NCBI GenBank assembly: GCA_946478935.1
Contig: CAMLEL010000212.1
Location: 1-5,157 of the forward strand
DNA length: 5,157 nucleotides
Source: an uncultured Armatimonadota bacterium
GTDB lineage: Bacteria > Armatimonadota > Fimbriimonadia > Fimbriimonadales > Fimbriimonadaceae
Direction of reading: 5' to 3'
In this document: in pieces, positions 1-5,157 of the stretch
Layout of the letters: each line of letters opens with the position of its first letter
Numbering within the stretch: position 1 is the stretch's first letter
The notes under the pieces: generated by a model
Told to the model about the DNA's origin: nothing
Databases searched by the model: none
What the model saw: the letters and a program-made list of their open reading frames with translations, nothing else
Position numbers and translations under genes: made by a program

Positions 1-163
1 GCCTGGCGTCTTTGCGGTGGGCGACGTCTGTGCATTCGACGGCAAACTGAAGTTGATCGCAACGGGAGTCGGAGAGGCTGCCACTGCCGTTTGCTTCGCC
101 AAAACGTACTTGGATCCGAACGCCAAGCTGTTCCCGGGTCACAGTTCGGACATGGACCTTTAA
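1..163 (+). CDS. Ferredoxin--NADP(+) reductase (thioredoxin-reductase-like type), C-terminal fragment
   Basis: The left edge cuts this gene; 53 codons plus a TAA stop remain, read in frame from base 2. The peptide begins [10 protein letters not shown] and continues [17 protein letters not shown], then [12 protein letters not shown] near the end. The GVFAVGD stretch matches the C-terminal FAD-contacting G-D motif of two-dinucleotide-binding flavoproteins. The [14 protein letters not shown]...K.Y.DP pattern is typical of the YumC-type (thioredoxin-reductase-like) ferredoxin/flavodoxin--NADP(+) reductases rather than of thioredoxin reductase itself. Members of this family are cytosolic FAD homodimers that move electrons between NADPH and ferredoxin or flavodoxin. 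The NADPH-binding domain and most FAD contacts lie outside the window, so a related pyridine nucleotide-disulfide oxidoreductase is possible. The lipid kinase starts 34 bases downstream on the same strand with no terminator between, suggesting co-transcription (inference). Confidence 0.85.
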   Translation, partial: PGVFAVGDVCAFDGKLKLIATGVGEAATAVCFAKTYLDPNAKLFPGHSSDMDL

Positions 164-197
164 CCGATCCCGACAGATTCAGCGTCCAATAGTTGCC

Positions 198-1094
198 ATG
201 TCCCAGGAAGCGGTCCTGATCGTGAACGGAAGATCGAGGAGGGGCCGTGAATGGTTTCCTCTCGCCAAGGCTGCGTTTGCGGAACAGGGTGTCGGCCTGA
301 AATCGGCTTCACTCACGAATTCCACGAACGAGATGCTGGCCCGCATCCGACAAGCCGCCGAGGATTCGTCAAGTCTGATCTGCATCGGAGGCGGGGATGG
401 CACGCTTAGCGCCGTCGCCCGCGAATTTATCGAACGCGAATCCATCCTCGGAATTCTTCCCATGGGGACGGGTAACTCCCTTGCCCGTGACCTCAGAATT
501 CCTTCAAGCATGTCGCAAGCCGTATCGATCATCCGCGACGGTGTCCCGACTCCGATCGACCTCGGCGAAGTGAACGGGAGCGTCTTCGTAAACTTGGCAA
601 CGGTGGGTTTGACCACGCTCGTCGCCCAGAACCTCACGACCGATGCGAAGCGTCGGTTCGGGCGTGCGGTTTACTTTGTGGCGATGATCAAAGCGCTTGC
701 CGTCGGCAAGCGCTTCAACGCCAAAATCGAGTTGCCTGACGCCACGTTGGAGCACCGCTCCATCCAAATCATCGTGGGAAATGGGCGCTTTCACGGTGGA
801 CCTTTTGCCATCTCGCCCGAAGCCTCGCTCGACAGCGGGAGGCTCTCCGGTTACACCGTCAACACGTCACGACGGGCAATCCTCCTGCAGTACGCGATCA
901 GACTCTGGCGGGGCGATCATACCGAGATGCCCGAAGTGGTTCCCTTTCGTGCGCCGGAACTCACGATATCAACCGTTCCTCGGAAGCGGATCACGGTGGA
1001 TGGAGACATCAAGCTCGCGACGCCAGCCAAATTCCGTGTTCTCCCGCACGCCATCACGGTGATGGCGCCGCGGGAGTTCACAGAATCTCAGTGA
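198..1094 (+). CDS. Diacylglycerol kinase family lipid kinase (DagK/YegS type)
   Basis: A complete 298-residue protein, normal length for soluble bacterial DAGK-catalytic-domain kinases (DgkB, YegS, BmrU-like), which use ATP to phosphorylate diacylglycerol or related lipids at the inner membrane face. Visible motifs are the N-terminal strand and phosphate loop VNGRSRRG (residues 9-16), the signature GGGDGTL (64-70), PMGTGNSLARDL (88-99), the second-domain GNGRFHGGPFAISPEASLD (194-212) and a terminal VDGD (267-270). There is no signal peptide or membrane span. ATG 198 is chosen because the first beta strand (AVLIVN) begins at once and no earlier ATG, GTG or TTG lies in frame within the gap. 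No Shine-Dalgarno is visible. Two departures from the family: Gly11 stands where NP..G proteins have Pro, and the VDGE-type motif ends in Asp. The lipid substrate cannot be told from sequence; sphingoid or polyprenol substrates are possible. The 3' end overlaps the mannosidase end by 7 bases. Confidence 0.9.
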   Translation: MSQEAVLIVNGRSRRGREWFPLAKAAFAEQGVGLKSASLTNSTNEMLARIRQAAEDSSSLICIGGGDGTLSAVAREFIERESILGILPMGTGNSLARDLRIPSSMSQAVSIIRDGVPTPIDLGEVNGSVFVNLATVGLTTLVAQNLTTDAKRRFGRAVYFVAMIKALAVGKRFNAKIELPDATLEHRSIQIIVGNGRFHGGPFAISPEASLDSGRLSGYTVNTSRRAILLQYAIRLWRGDHTEMPEVVPFRAPELTISTVPRKRITVDGDIKLATPAKFRVLPHAITVMAPREFTESQ

Positions 1095-1099
1095 CTGAG
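1087..1099. repeat. 13-bp perfect palindrome over the convergent stop codons
   Basis: CTCAGT-G-ACTGAG: 6-bp arms around a single central base (1093). As RNA it folds as CUCAG-UGA-CUGAG on either strand. It contains both TGA stops, the kinase stop at 1092-1094 and the mannosidase stop at 1088-1090. No T-tract follows on either side, so it is not a classical intrinsic terminator. It could be a weak bidirectional transcript-end hairpin, or simply follow from the overlapping stops. The symmetry is seen in the sequence; a function is speculation. Confidence 0.35.
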
Positions 1100-4000
1100 T
1101 CGAATCGTCAGGATTTCGAAGGGCCGATAATCGAATGCGGCCGCACCATCGATCAGTTCCAGTTCTTCGACTACATTCTCTTCAAGGTCGCAGAGCGCCG
1201 CTGAGCGGTATGGAATCGCGCATGAGAGCTCCGCCCGTCCCCGGGCGTTGTGGCACTCATACAGGCGAACGATCATGTCGTCGCCGTCTTCTGCCTTCTT
1301 GACTGCCTCGATCACGATGTTGCGATCGTCGCAGCTCATCAGAGGAGGGAGCGCCCCATTCTCGCCCCGTTTGGGAGTCAGGAACGCATGGCGCACCGGT
1401 GCGTTCAGCGCGTATGCAGCCTGCACCACGCCAGCATAGTGATAGGGGCCGTAGTGGGGCATCAGCACGTAGGTGAACCGGTGAACGCCCATATCACAGT
1501 CAGGATCGGGCGCCTTCGGACTCCGAAGCAGAGACATGCGCATGACGTTCCCGTTAACGTCATGTCCGTATTTCGAATCGTTGAGGAGGGCGATCCCCTG
1601 GTCTCCTTCGCTGACATCCACCCACTTCTGGGCGCAAACTTCAAAGCGAGCCATATCCCAGGACGTGTTGTAGTGAGTCGGACGCTCCACGTTGCCAAAC
1701 TGGATCTCGTAGGTCGCGCGAGCTGCATTGACATTGACCGGGAAGGCGACCTTCAGCATCTTGTCATCCTCATGCCAATCCACTTCCGTATCGAATCGGA
1801 TGCCCGGAGTTGGCCCAAGACTGATGCGTTGCCGGATCGTGGACTTGCCGAATTTCTTCACAATCTCGGCGGCCACTCGCACAGGCCCGCGCTCCACGAT
1901 CTCAAATGACTCGCTCTTCACCAAGTCTTGCGCGGTCTCATACGAGAAGACATCCACATCCCATGCGCTCCAGAACAAGGGCTTGTCTTCGAGCAGTTGG
2001 AACATATTTCCCAGCTTCCCGGGCTCGATGAATTCGCTGCCATCCTCCAGGCTTTCAATGCTCGAGATGTTGCCGTTGGCGTCGAATCGAACCGCCCACT
2101 CGTGATTCTCTATCTTCCGTGCGCCCGCCTTGAGTCGAGTCTTGGCTTTGGTGGGAGCGTCGCAGAGGTCCGCCACGTCCACCGTTCCCAGTGCGGTATG
2201 GGGGGTCTGGAAGATCAGCTTTCGTTCACCGAATGCTTCAACAAGTTGGACCGGCAGCAGTTCTTCTGCCGTTTCGAGGGCAGATGGGGCCTCACCCGAC
2301 TCCGTCCAGGGAATCTCGCCCTGGCTTGCAAGCAGTGAGTTATGGAACAAGGCGATCGGTCGATCCATATCGTCCGTATCCAAACGCTGGGCGATTTTCT
2401 TGAGGCTCGACTCCACGATCTTTTCGCCAATTTCGGCGATCGCGGCGTAGTCCGCATCAGAATCTCGATAGACCTCTTTGACCGACGATCCCGGAATAAT
2501 GTCATGGAATTGGTTCAGGAGAACCAGCTTCCATGCTTCTTCAAGTCGGTCTGCGGGGTAGTCCTTGGGGAAGCCAGGGCTGAAACAGGCCAGTAATTCG
2601 GCATCCCGCAGAAGGAACTCGCTGACTCGGTTGCCTTTCTTGTTTGCCGCCTGGCTGGTGTAGGTTCCGCGGTGCAGTTCCAGATAAAGCTCACCCACCC
2701 AGACCGCGAGATCCTTCGACTTCGCTTTCGCCTCTCGGAAAAAGTCGATCGCTCGCTTCCCACCCAGCATCTCCGGGAAATTCGGCGCTGTTCGTCCCCG
2801 TTTGATATATTCCAAGTGCCGCTCGGTAGGTCCGCCGCCACCGTCGCCATGTCCAAAGATGTACAGGGACTGGTCCGCCCGGGCATGATCCTTATAGTTC
2901 TTGACTGAGCGCAAAACCTCTTTCGGCTCTCCACTCGCGTTATAGGTGTCTGCCGGTGGGAAGTGGCTCCACACACGGGTGCCATCGATTCCCTGCCACC
3001 AGAACGTGTGGTGAGGAAACTTGTTGAACTGGTTCCAACTGATTTTTTGGGTCAGGAAGTACCGGATGTTGAACTTGTCGAGAATCTGGGGAAGGGCGGC
3101 TGAGTAGCCAAACACGTCAGGGAGCCACATGTCGTGGGTTTCGTATCCCAGTTTGTCTCGGAAGTAGCGCCGTCCGTAGAGGAATTGGCGGACCAACGAT
3201 TCGGCGCCCGTAAGGTTGCAGTCTGCTTCCACCCACATGGAACCGACCGGCTCCCACTGTCCGCGATCGATCGCGGCTTTGACGCGCTCGAAAAGCTTGG
3301 GATACTCCTTCTCCAGCCATTCGTACTGGCTGGCTTGGGAATGCACGAAGACGTATTCGGGATACCGCTCCAACAAGCCCAGCTGAGTGGCCGTCGTATG
3401 GGCCATCTTCTTCTTGGTGATGTCAATCGGCCATAACCAAGCCGTGTCCAGGTGGGCGTGGCCCACCGGATACAAAGTGTGCTTGATCCCCCCGCTCAAA
3501 GTGGCGAGCGCATCCTTGATCAGCTTGCGACAGCGGGCTATCGACTCTCGGTTTGCGGGATTGAACGTGTTCGCAACATCATTGAGGGCCCGCAAAATCA
3601 CGGCATAGCTTGGCTCCTCCTTGTCGACGGAGTCGCACAGATCCAACGCAAACTCCACGTCGTACTTCAAGTCCTTGATTTCTCGATCGACGACTACTAT
3701 CTCGGCGCGCTCCACCTTTTCAACCAGCGCCTCGCGCTCAGGTTCCCGACCGTGCACCCGAACCTGCGGGTTGGACGTGTAAACCTGCACGTAGACTTCG
3801 AGCCTGCGTTCCTTGTCGGAGCGGCTGCTGGGAAACATCGAGCCATCGAGCCATCCCATGTCGGTATGGGCCCAGTCGATGCCGCACCACGGAGAATCGT
3901 CTTTCCAAACGGTTCGTTCGCCGCCGACCTCGGCCACGACTGCGATCTCTTCGTTCTGCATGGACGATGGAACTTCGCCGCTCAGGCGGAACCAAAACGT

Positions 4001-4195
4001 CGTGTAGGCAGGGCCATACTGGAAGCCCGGTTCGACCACCCGCCACTGCCCCTTTTGGGCCTCTTTCTGACTTGCGGCAGGATTCTCGCTGAATTCGATC
4101 TGCAAGGGAGCCCGCTCGCCGTAGATTCGGGGTTCGAGTTCATTTTTAAGGAATTGGCCGACGCGGCGACGAGTCAAATCGGAATGCTTTAGCAT
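1088..4195 (-). CDS. Alpha-mannosidase, glycoside hydrolase family 38 (Ams1/MAN2C1-like, no signal peptide)
   Basis: A complete 1035-residue protein predicted to release terminal alpha-linked mannose with a retaining, metal-dependent (usually zinc) mechanism. Probable domains: an N-terminal beta-rich Ams1-like domain (about 1-235), the GH38 catalytic barrel (about 238-500), the helical middle domain (about 502-600, opening with LELHRGTYTSQ) and the C-terminal beta domains (about 640-1035). By family alignment the metal ligands are His248 and Asp250 in GHAHLDTAWLWP, Asp360 in LPDVFGYSAALPQ (also the nucleophile), and His564 in NQFHDIIPGSS. GHGDGGGGP (448-456) is also typical, and Asp451 is a possible general acid/base (uncertain). 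No hydrophobic signal sequence is present (MLKHSDLTRRRVGQF), so it is probably cytoplasmic, acting on imported or recycled manno-oligosaccharides. The ATG at 4193-4195 gives full-length family architecture; the next Met is residue 79. No Shine-Dalgarno precedes it. It lies 38 bases after the dprA-like gene on the same strand. The exact linkage preference is unknown. Confidence 0.95.
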   Translation of the reverse strand: MLKHSDLTRRRVGQFLKNELEPRIYGERAPLQIEFSENPAASQKEAQKGQWRVVEPGFQYGPAYTTFWFRLSGEVPSSMQNEEIAVVAEVGGERTVWKDDSPWCGIDWAHTDMGWLDGSMFPSSRSDKERRLEVYVQVYTSNPQVRVHGREPEREALVEKVERAEIVVVDREIKDLKYDVEFALDLCDSVDKEEPSYAVILRALNDVANTFNPANRESIARCRKLIKDALATLSGGIKHTLYPVGHAHLDTAWLWPIDITKKKMAHTTATQLGLLERYPEYVFVHSQASQYEWLEKEYPKLFERVKAAIDRGQWEPVGSMWVEADCNLTGAESLVRQFLYGRRYFRDKLGYETHDMWLPDVFGYSAALPQILDKFNIRYFLTQKISWNQFNKFPHHTFWWQGIDGTRVWSHFPPADTYNASGEPKEVLRSVKNYKDHARADQSLYIFGHGDGGGGPTERHLEYIKRGRTAPNFPEMLGGKRAIDFFREAKAKSKDLAVWVGELYLELHRGTYTSQAANKKGNRVSEFLLRDAELLACFSPGFPKDYPADRLEEAWKLVLLNQFHDIIPGSSVKEVYRDSDADYAAIAEIGEKIVESSLKKIAQRLDTDDMDRPIALFHNSLLASQGEIPWTESGEAPSALETAEELLPVQLVEAFGERKLIFQTPHTALGTVDVADLCDAPTKAKTRLKAGARKIENHEWAVRFDANGNISSIESLEDGSEFIEPGKLGNMFQLLEDKPLFWSAWDVDVFSYETAQDLVKSESFEIVERGPVRVAAEIVKKFGKSTIRQRISLGPTPGIRFDTEVDWHEDDKMLKVAFPVNVNAARATYEIQFGNVERPTHYNTSWDMARFEVCAQKWVDVSEGDQGIALLNDSKYGHDVNGNVMRMSLLRSPKAPDPDCDMGVHRFTYVLMPHYGPYHYAGVVQAAYALNAPVRHAFLTPKRGENGALPPLMSCDDRNIVIEAVKKAEDGDDMIVRLYECHNARGRAELSCAIPYRSAALCDLEENVVEELELIDGAAAFDYRPFEILTIRLSH

Positions 4196-4208
4196 GGGGG
4201 TTTCGAGA

Positions 4209-4227
4209 GGCTAGTTTACACCTAACC
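4209..4227. promoter_or_regulatory. Possible operator or promoter element upstream of the mannosidase gene
   Basis: On the minus strand the gap before the mannosidase reads GGTTAGGTGTAAACTAGCC. The outer 6-base arms GGTTAG and CTAGCC form an inverted repeat with one mismatch (a G-U wobble in RNA) around a 7-base centre. It ends 13 bases before the ATG. The centre and right arm include TAAACT (4218 to 4213), a weak -10-like hexamer preceded by TG. I find no good -35 at normal spacing. If it is a -10, the transcript would have a leader of about 10 bases, in keeping with the missing Shine-Dalgarno. A repressor site over a promoter is plausible for a sugar hydrolase, but the arms are short. Confidence 0.2.
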
Positions 4228-4233
4228 GGGGCC

Positions 4234-5145
4234 CTATCCGGCTCGCAAACCGGTGAATAAATTGAGGGTCTCGCCCTCGGCCATGGCGCGATCCAAATCA
4301 TGGGGCTCTGGCAGGTACTTCGCTCCCAAGCTCACCAGAGCACGAGCGCCCCGAATAAACGAAGGGTCTTCATCCGCATCCGGCCGACGAACCAATAGAG
4401 AGGTGCGACGGCGACGGAGTGCGGCCGTCGAACCATGCCAGGTGCCGCCTTCGCGAAATCGGACTGCGCCGACGATAACGGTGCCTGCGGCCGCGTAAAT
4501 CAATTCATTGCGCTCCATCGCTCGGCCACGACTGAAAGGTTCTCCTTCCTCGCAGAGCGTGACGGCGATTCCCGGATCGCGAGCCGGATCGTGCCATCTC
4601 AGACCGAAAGGCAAAAGCGAAAGTGACTGGCCCCCGGCTTCAATCGAGGCTGTCTGCGCGGCCCGATCACACCCCGCCGCTCCACCCGAGACGATTCCGT
4701 AACCCATCACAACCGCCGCTCGCGCGGCCTCGGCGCAAAACCGATGGACCTCTGCCGGGATGTCCCGGCTGCCGACCACTCCAAGCCACAGATGGCCGGG
4801 CCTTGTCGGCGCATATTGCCAGGCGACGGGAGGCGCCTGCTCCTTGAGGGCAGAATGCCAGCGCAAGGGGTAGCCGTCGTCCAGGCACGTTAGGGTCTTG
4901 CCTTCTCGGACTTGAGCCGCTGCCCATTCCAGCGCAGAGGGACACTGTAGAGCGGCAGCCTCTGCGAACAGCCCCTTGTTGCGGAAGCCATCCGTCGCCT
5001 CCCGTGCGCCCAGGCACTGGCTCCTAAGGGCACCTAACACAGACGGCCACCGCCGAACATCCAATCGGCACCCGTGGGGTGAGCCGCTCAGATACAACGC
5101 GGCCAAGATCGTCCGCCACTCATCCTCGACCGTCTTTCGTAACAC
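4234..5145 (-). CDS. dprA: DprA/Smf-like DNA-processing protein, divergent and compact
   Basis: A 303-residue protein from a GTG at 5143-5145 to TAG at 4234-4236. DprA binds single-stranded DNA, loads RecA on incoming DNA during natural transformation and acts in the cytosol. The N-terminal third (about 1-80) is helical and resembles the SAM/HhH-like DprA domain. Next comes TCLDDGYPLRWHSAL (86-100), like the family's linker with YP..L. The Rossmann-like core then shows LGVVGSRDIP (121-130), YGIVSGGAAGCDRAA (149-163, for canonical SG.A.GID..AH), LCEEGEPF (197-204, for SE.P.G) and RAMERNELIYAAAG (208-221, for FP.RNR.I..L). GGTWHGSTAAL (233-243) replaces SG.L.TA..A. There is no C-terminal winged helix, as in the short Firmicutes DprA proteins. 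Departures are listed in the findings. The frame has no stop between 5146 and the window edge, so translation may begin upstream. No Shine-Dalgarno is visible. A DprA-like paralog of another role is possible. Confidence 0.75.
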   Translation of the reverse strand: MLRKTVEDEWRTILAALYLSGSPHGCRLDVRRWPSVLGALRSQCLGAREATDGFRNKGLFAEAAALQCPSALEWAAAQVREGKTLTCLDDGYPLRWHSALKEQAPPVAWQYAPTRPGHLWLGVVGSRDIPAEVHRFCAEAARAAVVMGYGIVSGGAAGCDRAAQTASIEAGGQSLSLLPFGLRWHDPARDPGIAVTLCEEGEPFSRGRAMERNELIYAAAGTVIVGAVRFREGGTWHGSTAALRRRRTSLLVRRPDADEDPSFIRGARALVSLGAKYLPEPHDLDRAMAEGETLNLFTGLRAG

Positions 5146-5153
5146 TACGAAAG
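5134..5153. repeat. Perfect inverted repeat over the putative dprA start codon
   Basis: CTTTCGTA-ACAC-TACGAAAG: perfect 8-bp arms with a 4-base centre. On the minus strand the putative GTG start (5143-5145) falls exactly in the centre, read as GTGT. This could be a dimeric repressor operator or, in the mRNA, a hairpin showing the start codon in its loop. The symmetry is directly visible; the function is inference. It also overlaps a second inverted repeat at 5144-5157. Confidence 0.5.
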
Positions 5154-5157
5154 TAGT
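5144..5157. repeat. Second inverted repeat overlapping the dprA start region
   Basis: ACTAC-GAAA-GTAGT: perfect 5-bp arms around a 4-base centre, reaching the last base of the window. It shares ten bases (5144-5153) with the 5134-5153 repeat, so in an mRNA the two stems could not form together. On the minus strand it lies just upstream of, and partly over, the GTG. It may extend beyond the window, so its true arm length is unknown. Confidence 0.35.

Noticed and set aside
164..197. Promoter for the lipid kinase in the gap after the reductase.
   Set aside because: The 34 bases contain no convincing -35/-10 pair; read-through from the reductase gene is simpler.
179..637. Minus-strand open frame opposite the lipid kinase.
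   Set aside because: It is opposite the kinase's GGGDGTL and GTGNSLARDL motifs, and its product is low-complexity Arg/Ser/Pro-rich with no family resemblance.
2436..2443. GCGATCGC, the cyanobacterial HIP1 octamer.
   Set aside because: I noticed only one exact copy, so it does not support a cyanobacterial origin.
3837..3852. Tandem 8-base duplication ATCGAGCC x2 in the mannosidase gene.
   Set aside because: Only two units, not a multiple of three, in an open frame encoding plausible residues (WLDGSM); most likely chance.
3452..4192. Long plus-strand open frame (246 codons) antisense to the mannosidase N-terminal region, and a similar one at 1250-1909.
   Set aside because: Both lie opposite a gene with clear family motifs throughout. 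Their products show no recognisable domains, and long antisense frames are expected in GC-rich coding DNA.
4226..4253. CCGG occurring three times at exact 12-base spacing (4226, 4238, 4250).
   Set aside because: Two of the three lie in the dprA 3' coding end, where ACC-GGT and GCC-GGA codons explain them; only the tetramer is shared and the spacers differ.
4238..4253. CCGG-N8-CCGG as a terminator hairpin after the dprA-like gene.
   Set aside because: The stem is only 4 bp, lies mostly within the coding region and has no T-tract after it.
4667..5017. Minus-strand open frame in another frame within the dprA-like gene.
   Set aside because: It overlaps the Rossmann core of the DprA-like protein in the wrong frame; its composition is typical of a shifted frame.

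Overview
The window is compact, gene-dense bacterial chromosomal DNA. It looks moderately GC-rich, in the high 50s percent by eye (not computed). Almost every base lies in one of four protein genes: the tail of a ferredoxin--NADP(+) reductase, a complete diacylglycerol-kinase-type lipid kinase, a complete 1035-residue GH38 alpha-mannosidase and a DprA/Smf-like protein. I see no rRNA, tRNA, CRISPR array, insertion sequence, integrase or phage gene. No start codon here has a recognisable Shine-Dalgarno sequence, which suggests a lineage that relies little on SD-led initiation. The gene content would fit a free-living, saccharolytic environmental bacterium. Armatimonadota (Fimbriimonadia-like) is one guess, but the sequence alone does not establish a phylum.

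Layout: positions 1-163 (+) hold the last 53 codons of the reductase. After a 34-base gap the lipid kinase follows on the same strand (198-1094), probably co-transcribed. It meets the alpha-mannosidase (1088-4195, minus strand) tail to tail. The two stop codons overlap within TCAGTGA, inside a 13-bp perfect palindrome, and no ordinary terminator lies between them. Upstream of the mannosidase on the minus strand, after 38 bases, is the dprA-like gene (4234-5145). Its reading frame stays open to the right edge, so its start is not certain. No gap between genes exceeds 40 bases.

Function: the plus-strand pair joins a flavin redox enzyme to a membrane-lipid or polyisoprenoid-type kinase, with no obvious pathway link. 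The minus-strand pair joins a DNA-uptake/recombination mediator-like protein to a sugar hydrolase, again probably by position only. I find no convincing undescribed multi-gene system. The points most worth a second look are the interlocking inverted repeats over the putative dprA GTG start, the strong divergence of this DprA from family motifs, and the overlapping convergent stops.
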